Assembly: GCA_046294265.1 (NCBI GenBank)
Contig: JBKBKC010000006.1
Span: 1 to 64,000 of the forward strand
Source: JBKBKC01 sp046294265
GTDB lineage: Bacteria; Pseudomonadota; Alphaproteobacteria; Rhodobacterales; Rhodobacteraceae
Length of the DNA stretch: 64,000 nt
Direction: 5' to 3'
A program made the position numbers and the translations under genes. Under the pieces are notes generated by a model, which saw nothing but the letters and a program-made list of their open reading frames with translations, was not told the DNA's origin and searched no databases. Below, piece by piece: positions 33,979-41,753 of this stretch (the first letter of the stretch is position 1; each line of letters opens with the position of its first letter).

Positions 33979-35019
33979 ATGGATTCGGACCTGATGGCAT
34001 CCCTTCTGGACGGCGTGCCGCTTCCGCTGGTGCTGATCGGACGCGACGAGCGCATCCTGTCGGCCAATACGGCGGCCCGTGCGATCCTCGGTCCGGGGGC
34101 GGTCGGGCGGCACTACCTGCTGTCGCTGCGCCAGCCGCCGCTTCTGGACGCGATCGAGGCCACGCTGCGGCACAGCCAACCGGGGACCGCCCGGCTGGTG
34201 CTGACGGGGCCGGTGGCCGAGGCGACCTACCATGTGACGCTGACGCCGGTGGGGGGCGGCGGGCAGGACGGGGTGCTCTGCGCCTTCGAGGATATCAGCC
34301 AGCAGGAACAGATCGGCCAGATGCGCCGCGATTTCGTGGCCAATGTGAGCCATGAGCTGCGCACTCCGCTGACCGCCCTTCTGGGCTTCATCGAGACCCT
34401 GCGCGGGGCCGCGCGCGAGGATCCGGCGGCGCGCGACCGCTTTCTGGCCATCATGGAGCGCGAGGCGGGCCGGATGAACCGCCTCGTGCGCGATCTGCTC
34501 TCGTTGAGCCGGGTCGAGGCCGACGAGCGCGTGCGCCCGTCCGAGCGGGTGGATCTCGCCGCCCTGGCGATGTCGGTCGCCGCCATGCTGCGGCCGATGG
34601 CCGAGGGGATGGGGGTAACCTTGGAGGTGACGGGGGCGGGCACACCCGCCCTGGTCATGGCTGATGCCGACCAGATCACGCAAGTCCTGCAGAACCTGCT
34701 GGAAAACGCGGTGAAATACGGCGGATCGGGCGGACGGGTTGAACTGCGGCTCAGCCATGAGGCCCGCGAACCCTCGCTGCGCGCGCCCGCCCTCAGGATC
34801 GAGGTGCAGGACTGGGGCGAGGGGATCGACCCCATCCACCTGCCTCGCCTGACGGAACGCTTTTACCGGGTGGACAGCCATCGGAGCCGCGAAAAGGGCG
34901 GCACGGGTCTTGGCCTCGCCATCGTCAAGCACATCGTCAACCGCCACCGCGGCCGGTTTCGCATCGACAGCGCCCCGGGCCAGGGCAGCACCTTCACCGT
35001 GCTTTTGCCCGAAACCTGA
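33979..35019 (+). CDS. PhoR-like sensor histidine kinase, soluble, orphan
   Basis: 346 residues from ATG 33979. There is no transmembrane segment. A PAS domain covers about 5-105, followed by the dimerisation helix with the phospho-acceptor His125 in ANVSHELRTPLTALLGFIETL-type sequence, then N-box (LLENAVKYG), G1 (DWGEGI) and G2 (GGTGLGLAIVKH). The overall pattern is that of PhoR, the phosphate-limitation kinase, but no phoB, phoU or pst gene is nearby. A hairpin repeat follows the gene. Confidence 0.8.
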   Translation: MDSDLMASLLDGVPLPLVLIGRDERILSANTAARAILGPGAVGRHYLLSLRQPPLLDAIEATLRHSQPGTARLVLTGPVAEATYHVTLTPVGGGGQDGVLCAFEDISQQEQIGQMRRDFVANVSHELRTPLTALLGFIETLRGAAREDPAARDRFLAIMEREAGRMNRLVRDLLSLSRVEADERVRPSERVDLAALAMSVAAMLRPMAEGMGVTLEVTGAGTPALVMADADQITQVLQNLLENAVKYGGSGGRVELRLSHEAREPSLRAPALRIEVQDWGEGIDPIHLPRLTERFYRVDSHRSREKGGTGLGLAIVKHIVNRHRGRFRIDSAPGQGSTFTVLLPET

Positions 35020-35051
35020 GGCCACGACCTTCAGTCGGCCCCTGCCGTCAC

Positions 35052-35106
35052 CGGGGGGCGTTCCGCCCCCCGCACCCCCCTGAGGGTATTTGGGCAAAGA
35101 AGAGGA
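35052..35106 (+). repeat. GATATTTGG hairpin repeat, copy 5 (after phoR-like gene)
   Basis: The stem CGGGGGGC/GCCCCCCG (35052-35059 with 35065-35072, loop GTTCC) is followed by CACCCCCCTGAGGGTATTTG and GGCAAAGAAGAGG. It points with the kinase gene and meets copy 6 head-on. Confidence 0.75.
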
Positions 35107-35118
35107 CGAAAGGCGCAC

Positions 35119-35192
35119 CCGGTTCTCTTCTTTGCGCAAATACCCCCTTGGGGGTGAGGCCGCAGGCCGAGGGGGGCAGGATGCCCCCCTTG
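35119..35192 (-). repeat. GATATTTGG hairpin repeat, copy 6 (after tdh)
   Basis: On the minus strand the stem AGGGGGGC/GCCCCCCT (35170-35177 with 35183-35190, loop AGGAT) is followed by GGGGGTATTTGCGCAAAGAAGA. It points with tdh. Copies 5 and 6 together form a large inverted repeat with arms meeting at about 35106-35119. Confidence 0.75.
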
Positions 35193-35217
35193 CCACGCGG
35201 GGCACGGCGGCGACCGC

Positions 35218-36243
35218 TCAGGCCCAGTCCAGCACCACCTTGCCCGACTGCCCGGATCGCATGACGGCAAAGCCCTCCTCGAACCGGGCGGCGGGAAAGC
35301 GGTGGGTGATGACGCGGCGGATGTCGAGGCCGTTCTCCAGCATCGCGATCATCTTGTACCAGGTCTCGAAGATCTCGCGGCCATAGACGCCCTTGAGGGT
35401 CAGCGCCTTGAACACGATCCGGCTCCAGTCCACCGGCGATTTGCCCGGCGGGATGCCCAGCATGGCGATGCGCCCGCCCATCACCATCGCCTCGACCATC
35501 TGGTCGAGGGCGGCCTGATTGCCCGACATCTCCATTCCCACGTCGAACCCCTGCGCCATCCTTAACCGGGCGATCACGTCGCGCAGGTCCTCCGTCGCCA
35601 CGTTCACCGGGGTCACGTCGGCCACCTCGGCCGCCAGGGCCAGACGGGCGGGATTGATGTCGGTGATCACCACGTGCCGCGCGCCCACATGGCGCGCCAC
35701 CGCCGCCGCCATGATGCCGATGGGACCCGCGCCTGCCACCAGCACATCCTCGCCCACCAAATCGAAGGACAGCGCGGTATGCACCGCGTTGCCCAGGGGA
35801 TCGAGGATCGCGCCGATCTCGTCGTCGATGGCATCTGGCAAAGGCACCACGTTGAAGGCGGGCAGGGCCAGGTATTCGGCGAAGGCGCCGGGTTCGTTCA
35901 CCCCGATCCCGCGCGTCGCGGGGTCGAGGTGGAAGCGGCCCGAGCGGCTCTGGCGGCTGGTCTTGCCGATCAGGTGCCCCTCGCCCGAGCAGCGCAGGCC
36001 CACGGCGAGGTCGGTGACGTTGCGGCCGAGTTCCACGATCTCGCCGGCGAATTCGTGCCCGGTGACCAGCGGCACGGGCACCGTGCGCTGCGCCCAGTCG
36101 TCCCAGTTCCAGATATGCACATCGGTGCCGCAGATGCCGGTTTTCCGCACCCGGATCAGCACGTCGTCCGGGCCGATCTGCGGCACGGGGCGGTCCTCGG
36201 CCCAGAGGCCGGGTTCGGGGCGCGCCTTGACCAGGGCCTTCAT
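35218..36243 (-). CDS. tdh: L-threonine 3-dehydrogenase
   Basis: 341 residues of the zinc alcohol dehydrogenase superfamily, oxidising threonine to 2-amino-3-ketobutyrate. The catalytic zinc site is intact: Cys38 in KTGICGTDVHIWNWDDW and the His63-Glu64 pair. The Rossmann part has VAGAGPIGIMAA. The loop that in E. coli Tdh holds a second, structural zinc through four cysteines reads GHLIGKTSRQSRSGRFHLDP here and has none of them. The start overlaps the kbl stop by 4 bp, forming the threonine-to-glycine operon. Confidence 0.95.
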   Translation of the reverse strand: MKALVKARPEPGLWAEDRPVPQIGPDDVLIRVRKTGICGTDVHIWNWDDWAQRTVPVPLVTGHEFAGEIVELGRNVTDLAVGLRCSGEGHLIGKTSRQSRSGRFHLDPATRGIGVNEPGAFAEYLALPAFNVVPLPDAIDDEIGAILDPLGNAVHTALSFDLVGEDVLVAGAGPIGIMAAAVARHVGARHVVITDINPARLALAAEVADVTPVNVATEDLRDVIARLRMAQGFDVGMEMSGNQAALDQMVEAMVMGGRIAMLGIPPGKSPVDWSRIVFKALTLKGVYGREIFETWYKMIAMLENGLDIRRVITHRFPAARFEEGFAVMRSGQSGKVVLDWA

Positions 36244-37433
36244 GCCAGCACCCCCACCTCGCGGCCCGCCTCGGCAAAGGCCTCGAGTGCCATGTCGAGG
36301 TCGGCCGTGGTCAGGCGCGCGTTCATCTGCGTGCGGATGCGCGCGCGGCCCTGCGGCACCACCGGAAAGAAGAACCCGGCCACATGCACCCCGCGCCGCG
36401 CCAGCGACTGTGCCATGGCCTGTGCCGCGCGGGCGTCATGCGTCATCACCGGGATGATGGGATGCTCGCCGGGCAATAGGTCGAACCCCGCCGCCGCCAG
36501 CCCCGCGCGCCAGTATGCGGCATTGGCCACCAGCGCCGCGCGCAGGTCATCCGCGCCCTCCACGATGTCAAGCGCCGCAAGCGCCGCCCCGGTGACCGCC
36601 GGCGGCAGGGCGTTGGAAAAGAGGTAAGGCCGCGCGCGCTGGCGCAGCAGGTCGATCACCGGCTGCGGCCCGGCCACATAGCCCCCCAGCGCACCGCCCA
36701 AAGCCTTGCCCAAAGTCCCCGTCAGGATATCCGCCCGCACCCCGAAATGCGCGGGCGTGCCCTGCCCGTTTGGCCCCATGAAGCCCGTGGCATGGCAGTC
36801 GTCCACCATCAGCATCGCGCCGTGGGCGTCGCAGAGCGCCCGGATCTCGGGCAGGCACGCGAGGTAACCGTCCATCGAGAACACGCCATCGGTGGCCACC
36901 ATTATGAAGCGCGCGCCCTCGGCCCGAGCGGTTTTCAGCGCATCCTCAAGGGCCTGCATGTCATTGTTCGCGTAGCGGTAGCGCCGCGCCTTGGATAGCC
37001 GGATGCCGTCGATGATAGATGCGTGGTTCAGCGCGTCGGACACCACCGCATCCTCAGGGCCCAGCAGCGGCTCGAACAGCCCTCCGTTGGCGTCGAAACA
37101 GGCGGCAAAGAGGATCGCGTCGTCCATCCCCAGATAGGCTGCCAGCCGCGCCTCCAGCGCCCGGTGCAGCCCTTGCGTGCCGCAGATGAACCGCACCGAG
37201 GCCAGCCCGAACCCCTCCCCCTCCATCGCAGCACGGGCGGCGGCGATCAGGCGCGCGTCATCCGCCAGCCCGAGGTAGTTGTTGGCGCAGAGGTTCAGCA
37301 TGGGGCGGCCGTCCATCACCACATGCGTGCCCTGCGCGCCGCGCATCACCCGTTCCTGTTTCATGAGGCCGTCAGCCTCGATCCCATCAAGCGTGGCGCG
37401 CAGGTGGTCGAGAAACGCGGCGGCATGGGTCAT
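36240..37433 (-). CDS. kbl: Glycine C-acetyltransferase (2-amino-3-ketobutyrate CoA ligase)
   Basis: 397 residues from ATG 37431-37433, preceded by GGAGG. A PLP-dependent alpha-oxoamine synthase with the Schiff-base lysine in TLGKALGGALGGYVAG and the LCANNYLGLADD block near the N-terminus. It converts 2-amino-3-ketobutyrate from Tdh plus CoA to glycine and acetyl-CoA. It is followed directly by tdh with a 4-bp overlap. Confidence 0.95.
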   Translation of the reverse strand: MTHAAAFLDHLRATLDGIEADGLMKQERVMRGAQGTHVVMDGRPMLNLCANNYLGLADDARLIAAARAAMEGEGFGLASVRFICGTQGLHRALEARLAAYLGMDDAILFAACFDANGGLFEPLLGPEDAVVSDALNHASIIDGIRLSKARRYRYANNDMQALEDALKTARAEGARFIMVATDGVFSMDGYLACLPEIRALCDAHGAMLMVDDCHATGFMGPNGQGTPAHFGVRADILTGTLGKALGGALGGYVAGPQPVIDLLRQRARPYLFSNALPPAVTGAALAALDIVEGADDLRAALVANAAYWRAGLAAAGFDLLPGEHPIIPVMTHDARAAQAMAQSLARRGVHVAGFFFPVVPQGRARIRTQMNARLTTADLDMALEAFAEAGREVGVLA

Positions 37434-37470
37434 GGTGGTCCTCCGTTCCGGCAATGCGGGTGGCCTTAGA

Positions 37471-39033
37471 CTATCGCCCCTTGAAGATGGACCCCAGCAC
37501 GCCCCGGATCACCGCCTGCCCCGACCGGCTGCCCAAAGACCGGGCGAAGCTTTTGGCAAAGGCCTCTCCCACGGAGTCCGACGACCGGCTGCGGGGGGTC
37601 GTGCTGCGCGTGGTGGTCTTGGTCTCGCGCGGCATCCTGGGGTCATAGCGGCGGGCGTTCTGGTATTCGCGCGCGGCCTCTTTCTCGCGCGCGGCGGTGG
37701 CCTCGGCCTCTGCGGCCTCGCGCGCCGACGCCTCGGCGCGGGCGCGCAGGCGCTCAAAGGCCGAATCGCGGTCGATGGCGGTGTCGTATTTCCCCCGGAC
37801 CGGGCTTTGTGCGATCAGTTGCGCGCGGATGGCGGGGTCGATGGGGCCAAGCTGCGACATCGGCGGGCGGACCAGCGTGCGCTCCACCACCCCCGGAATG
37901 CCCTTGGCCTCGAGGAATGAGGTCACGGCCTCGCCCGTGCCCACCTCGCGGATCGCCTCTTCGGTGGAAAAGCGGGGGTTGGCGCGGTAGGTCTGGGCGG
38001 CGCGGCGCAGGTCGGTCTGGTCGCGCCCCGTGAAGGCGCGCAGCGCGTGCTGCACGCGGTTGCCCAGCTGCGCGAGGATCACCTCGGGCACATCTGCCGG
38101 GCGCTGCGTCACGAAATAAACCCCCACGCCCTTGGACCGGATCAGGCGGGCCACCTGCTCCACCTTGTCCACCAGCCCCTTGGGGGCCCCGTCGAACAAC
38201 AGATGCGCCTCATCGAAAAAGAACACCAGTTTCGGCTTCTCGGGGTTGCCCACCTCGGGCAGCGTCTCGAAGAGTTCGGACAGGAGCCACAGCAAAAAGG
38301 TCGCATAAAGCCGGGGCGAGGACATCAGCTTGTCCGCCGCCAGCACCGAGACGACGCCGCGCCCGTCGGGGGCCACGCGCATCATGTCGGAAAGATCCAG
38401 CGCAGGCTCGCCGAACATGCCCGCCGCCCCCTGGTTTTCCAGCACCAGAAGGCGACGCTGGATCGCACCCACCGAGGTGGTGGAGACAAGGCCATAGCGC
38501 GCCGAGATCTCGCGCGCGTTCTCGGCGATGAAGGTCAGCATCGCCTGCAGGTCCTTGAGGTCCAGAAGCGGCAGGTTTTCATCGTCGGCCAGCCGGAAGG
38601 CCACGTTCAGCACGCCCTCCTGCGGTTCGGTCAGCTCAAGCAGGCGCGACAGCAGAAGCGGCCCCATCTCGGCCACCGTGGTGCGCACGGGATGGCCCTG
38701 TTCGCCGAAGAGATCCCAGAAGATCACCGGGCAGGCGGCGGAAGCTAGCGTCCAGCCGATGGTGGCCGAGCGTTTCTGAAACGCCTCCAGAAGCCTGCCC
38801 TGCGGCGCGCCGGGGACGGCGATGCCAGAGAGATCGCCCTTGATGTCGGAACAGAACACCGGCACCCCGGCCATCGAGAAGCCCTCGGCCAGCACCTGCA
38901 GCGTGACCGTCTTGCCGGTGCCCGTGGCCCCCGCGACCAATCCGTGGCGGTTGCCGTAGCCAAGGAGGAGGTGCTGCGGCGCGCCATAGCCCTCGCCTCC
39001 GCCCCCCACGAAAATGCCAGCCTCCTCCGCCAT
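37471..39033 (-). CDS. HerA-like ATPase (DUF853 helicase family)
   Basis: 520 residues from ATG 39031-39033. It has Walker A in GATGTGKTVTL (about 37-44), a Walker B in KLVFFFDEAHLLFD and a sensor region VYFVTQRPADVPEVILAQLGNR, the DUF853/YjgR pattern. These are FtsK/HerA superfamily motor ATPases; the cellular role of this group is not established. A long Ala/Glu/Arg coiled-coil and an Arg/Ser/Thr-rich linker (about 430-490) precede a C-terminal amphipathic segment. Confidence 0.88.
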   Translation of the reverse strand: MAEEAGIFVGGGGEGYGAPQHLLLGYGNRHGLVAGATGTGKTVTLQVLAEGFSMAGVPVFCSDIKGDLSGIAVPGAPQGRLLEAFQKRSATIGWTLASAACPVIFWDLFGEQGHPVRTTVAEMGPLLLSRLLELTEPQEGVLNVAFRLADDENLPLLDLKDLQAMLTFIAENAREISARYGLVSTTSVGAIQRRLLVLENQGAAGMFGEPALDLSDMMRVAPDGRGVVSVLAADKLMSSPRLYATFLLWLLSELFETLPEVGNPEKPKLVFFFDEAHLLFDGAPKGLVDKVEQVARLIRSKGVGVYFVTQRPADVPEVILAQLGNRVQHALRAFTGRDQTDLRRAAQTYRANPRFSTEEAIREVGTGEAVTSFLEAKGIPGVVERTLVRPPMSQLGPIDPAIRAQLIAQSPVRGKYDTAIDRDSAFERLRARAEASAREAAEAEATAAREKEAAREYQNARRYDPRMPRETKTTTRSTTPRSRSSDSVGEAFAKSFARSLGSRSGQAVIRGVLGSIFKGR

Positions 39034-39084
39034 GCCACCCCCTCCGCACCATCCTCGCGAACACAGACGTCGCGACAATACAAT

Positions 39085-39196
39085 GTTAACCCCGTTCTGC
39101 CAGAGTGCATCTTGCCCGGGCGTGGAAGTCCCTGCGCCGGGGTGTGACTTCCTCCCTGTTCGACTGGCCGCGCCCTTGAAAAGGCGCGGCTTTTTT
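39085..39196 (+). ncRNA. Candidate small RNA 1
   Basis: A -10-like TACAAT lies at 39079-39084 (no good -35). Downstream GGAAGTC (39124-39130) pairs with GACTTCC (39146-39152), followed by an unpaired TCCCTGTTCGACTG and a strong intrinsic terminator ending at 39196. A transcript of about 105-110 nt would have two hairpins joined by a single-stranded pyrimidine-rich segment, a layout common for trans-acting sRNAs. It could instead be an untranslated leader or tail. Confidence 0.4.
39167..39196 (+). terminator. Strong intrinsic terminator
   Basis: GCCGCGCC (39167-39174) pairs perfectly with GGCGCGGC (39183-39190) around CTTGAAAA, followed by six T residues. No protein gene on the plus strand precedes it, so it must end a non-coding transcript or read-through from further upstream. 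Confidence 0.85.
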
Positions 39197-39233
39197 CATG
39201 ACGGATTGTGATTGCGACACTGCGGATTCCCTG

Positions 39234-39262
39234 TTGACGCATCAGTGGCAGGCGCATAACGT
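39234..39262 (+). promoter_or_regulatory. Promoter candidate upstream of second hairpin
   Basis: TTGACG (39234-39239, 5/6) and TAACGT (39257-39262, 4/6) are spaced by 17 bp. It faces the IalB-family gene 245 bp downstream but a terminator-like hairpin intervenes. Confidence 0.5.
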
Positions 39263-39268
39263 TCCCAT

Positions 39269-39343
39269 CCATGACGTCGGCGAGTCCGACAGGGAGCAAA
39301 AAAGACAAGGCGGGGGGCCGGTTCGCCGGCCCCTCGTTTATTT
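39269..39343 (+). ncRNA. Candidate small RNA 2 or attenuated leader
   Basis: From the promoter at 39234-39262 a transcript of about 75 nt would end at GGGGCCGG-TTCG-CCGGCCCC followed by TCGTTTATTT. A short frame MTSASPTGSKKDKAGG could be read from 39271, hinting at a leader peptide with attenuation of the IalB-family gene. Both readings are inference. Confidence 0.35.
39314..39343 (+). terminator. Tetraloop terminator hairpin
   Basis: GGGGCCGG (39314-39321) and CCGGCCCC (39326-39333) form an 8-bp stem closed by a TTCG tetraloop. It is followed by the T-rich TCGTTTATTT and preceded by A-rich GCAAAAAAGACAAGG, the form of a bidirectional intrinsic terminator. Confidence 0.7.
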
Positions 39344-39506
39344 CGGAACACCGTTGTTCGGGATTGCGCCGTTCGGTTCCGGATCCGTCTTGCGGCGTCC
39401 CGGCGGCAAGGGCCCGACGTCGTGGGGCGATGCGTTTTGGCCCTGACTTCCGCCGCCTGTCGTGCTAGTGCGCGTCCCGACACAGAGCAGACCACCGGAT
39501 GGACAG

Positions 39507-40148
39507 ATGACCCGACCTACCACGATCCTCGCCGCCCTCCTGAGCCTGGCCCTGGCCGCTCCCGGTGGCGCGCAGACGGCGCCCGCACCGGAAGCGCCCG
39601 CCCTCGATGCAGGCCAGACGCCCGCACAGGTTCCTGCCGTTGTGCCCTCGCCCGACGATCTGTCGCTGGGGCGCGAAGAGGCCGAGGACGGCATCGGGTC
39701 GACCTACACGGCAGCGGTGCATGGCGACTGGGAACAGCGCTGCGTGCGCACCGAGGATGGCGCCGACCCGTGCCAGCTCTACCAGCTGCTGCTGGACGAG
39801 ACGCAAAATCCGGTGGCCGAAATCACCATGGTTGGCCTTCCCGCCGGTTCGCAGGCGCTGGCGGGGGCAACGGTGATCGTGCCGCTGGAAACGCTGCTGA
39901 CGCAGGAGCTGACGATGCAGGTAGACAGTGCGGCGGCCAAGAAATACCCCTTCGCATGGTGCAGCCCGATCGGGTGCATCGCGCGGATCGGCTTTGTGAA
40001 GGCCGAGGTCGATGCGATGAAGCGGGGCAATGCGGCGCGCATCACCATCGTGCCGGTAGTGGCACCTGACCAGAAGGTGACCGTTACGATGTCGCTCAAG
40101 GGATTCACCGCCGGGCTGGATGCCGTGAACAAGGCGAACGGAACCTGA
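39507..40148 (+). CDS. IalB-family secreted protein
   Basis: 213 residues from ATG 39507 with a signal peptide (MTRPTTILAALLSLALAAPGGA). A Pro/Ala-rich linker leads to the invasion-associated locus B domain: HGDWEQRCVRTEDGADPCQLYQ, EITMVGLPAG and FAWCSPIGCIARIGF, with paired cysteines. The family was named from Bartonella but is widespread in free-living Alphaproteobacteria as a periplasmic protein of unclear role. Confidence 0.88.
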   Translation: MTRPTTILAALLSLALAAPGGAQTAPAPEAPALDAGQTPAQVPAVVPSPDDLSLGREEAEDGIGSTYTAAVHGDWEQRCVRTEDGADPCQLYQLLLDETQNPVAEITMVGLPAGSQALAGATVIVPLETLLTQELTMQVDSAAAKKYPFAWCSPIGCIARIGFVKAEVDAMKRGNAARITIVPVVAPDQKVTVTMSLKGFTAGLDAVNKANGT

Positions 40149-40164
40149 GGCCGGGCGCCCTGCC

Positions 40165-40228
40165 CCGACCCCCGGGGGCTGCGCGCCCCCGGACCCCGCG
40201 GGATATTTGGGGACGAAAGAAGGAGGGG
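40165..40228 (+). repeat. GATATTTGG hairpin repeat, copy 7 (after ialB-like gene)
   Basis: The stem CCGGGGGC/GCCCCCGG (40172-40179 with 40185-40192, loop TGCGC) is followed by ACCCCGCGGGATATTTGG and GGACGAAAGAAGG. It is almost identical to copy 1 near iscR. It points with the gene it follows. Confidence 0.75.
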
Positions 40229-40251
40229 CGGGGGTGCCCTGCCGCAGGCAG

Positions 40252-41460
40252 TCAGGCCCGTCGCAGGGCGATGACGGCGTTGAGGCCACCGAATGCGAAG
40301 GCGTTGGACAGAACCACGTCCACTTTTGCCTCGCGCGCCACATTGGGCACCACGTCGAGCGCGCATTCCGGATCGGGTTCCTCATAACCGATGGTCGGGG
40401 CGATGATATCCTCGCGCAGCGCGAGAATGCAGGCCAACAACTCCACCGCGCCGGTGCCGCCGATCAGGTGGCCGTGCATGGATTTGGTCGAGGACAGCAT
40501 CAGGCGATCCGCATGATGGCCGAAGGCGTGGGCGACGGCCGCGCATTCCGTCTTGTCATTCGCCGTCGTGCCGGTGCCGTGGGCGTTGATGTAGCCTACA
40601 TCCTCGGGGTTAAGCCGCGCGTCGCGCAGCGCGCCCGTGATCGCGCGTTCGGCCCCCTGGGCCGAGGGCATCACGATGTCGGAGGCATCCGAGGACATGG
40701 CAAATCCCACCACCTCGGCCAGGATGTCGGCGCCGCGGGCGCGGGCATGGTCCCAGTCCTCGAACACGAAAACGCCCGCCCCCTCGCCCTGCACCATGCC
40801 GTTGCGGTTGGCGCTGAAGGGGCGGCAGGCGTCCTTGGACATCACGCGCAGGCCTTCCCAGGCCTTGATGCCGCCAAAGCACAGCATCGCCTCGGATCCG
40901 CCCGTGAGCATCGCCTTGGCCGCCCCTGCGCGCACCATCTGGAACGCCAGGCCCATGGCGTGGTTGGAGCTGGCGCAGGCGGTGGCCACGGTGAAGGTGG
41001 GGCCGCGCAGGCCCCATTCCATGCTGAGGTGGCTGGCGGCGGCGTTGTTCATCAGGCGGGGCACGACGAAGGGGTGGACGCGGTTCTTGCCCTCTTCGTA
41101 GACGGCGCGGTAATTTTCGTCCCAGGTATTCACGCCGCCGCCCGCCGTGCCCAGCACCACGCCGGACTCGAGGCCCAGCGAGCCCTCGAACTCGATCCCA
41201 GACTGCGCCACGGCCTCGCGCGCGGCCAGCAGGGTGAACTGGGTAAACTTGTCGTAAAGGACGATCTGCTGGCGGTTGAAATAGGTCTCGGGCGTCCAGT
41301 CATGCACCTGACCGCCGATCCGGATGGAGAGGCGTTCGCTGTCGCGGATGTCCAGTTCGGTGATGCCGCATCGCCCCTCTTGGAAGGCGGCGTAGGTTCC
41401 CGGCACGTCATGGGCGAGCGCGTTGATCGTGCCCGCCCCGGTGATGGCGACCCGCCTCAT
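40252..41460 (-). CDS. Beta-ketoacyl-ACP synthase, FabF/NodE-like
   Basis: 402 residues of the condensing-enzyme fold. The catalytic Cys162 is in TVATACASSNHAMG and the two histidines in NAHGTGTTANDKTE and STKSMHGHLIGGTGA. The sequence departs from housekeeping FabF and the gene overlaps an acyl carrier protein gene by 4 bp, behind lpxD. A dedicated synthase extending a special acyl chain, perhaps for lipid A, is likely but unproven. Confidence 0.88.
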   Translation of the reverse strand: MRRVAITGAGTINALAHDVPGTYAAFQEGRCGITELDIRDSERLSIRIGGQVHDWTPETYFNRQQIVLYDKFTQFTLLAAREAVAQSGIEFEGSLGLESGVVLGTAGGGVNTWDENYRAVYEEGKNRVHPFVVPRLMNNAAASHLSMEWGLRGPTFTVATACASSNHAMGLAFQMVRAGAAKAMLTGGSEAMLCFGGIKAWEGLRVMSKDACRPFSANRNGMVQGEGAGVFVFEDWDHARARGADILAEVVGFAMSSDASDIVMPSAQGAERAITGALRDARLNPEDVGYINAHGTGTTANDKTECAAVAHAFGHHADRLMLSSTKSMHGHLIGGTGAVELLACILALREDIIAPTIGYEEPDPECALDVVPNVAREAKVDVVLSNAFAFGGLNAVIALRRA

Positions 41461-41723
41461 CCCTTCTGGGTGGCGATAAGCCCCTCGACCGCGGTCACGA
41501 TGGCCGCGACCGACGAGATGTCGAATTCGGACTGTGCCGGGTCATTGGCATTGAAGGGCACCGAGATGTCGAAGGCCTCTTCTATGGCAAAGATCGATTC
41601 GACGAGGCCCAGGCTGTCGATGCCCAGATCCTGCAGCGTCGCCTCCATCTTCACGTCGGCAACGTCGAGCACCGCCTGTTCGGCGATGATCCGCACCACC
41701 CTGTCGCGCACCGTCTCTGTCAT
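41457..41723 (-). CDS. Specialised acyl carrier protein
   Basis: 88 residues with the phosphopantetheine attachment serine in LGIDSLGLVESIFAIEEAF (Ser37) and a family-typical acidic helix. It is longer than housekeeping AcpP and has an insertion FNANDPAQSEFDISS after helix III, recalling rhizobial AcpXL-type carriers. It overlaps the ketoacyl synthase gene by 4 bp and follows lpxD by 30 bp, so it may supply acyl chains to the lipid A pathway. Confidence 0.88.
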   Translation of the reverse strand: MTETVRDRVVRIIAEQAVLDVADVKMEATLQDLGIDSLGLVESIFAIEEAFDISVPFNANDPAQSEFDISSVAAIVTAVEGLIATQKG

Positions 41724-41753
41724 CGGTCTGCCCTTTCCCCGGTGGAGCCGGAT

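Larger units (their letters stand above)
39034..39506. other. 470-bp intergenic region with two terminators
   Basis: No protein gene is convincing here. The plus strand carries in order a -10-like TACAAT, a stem-loop, an intrinsic terminator, a promoter-like pair, a second terminator-like hairpin, and then the leader of the IalB-family gene. The pattern suggests one or two small RNAs. Confidence 0.5.
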
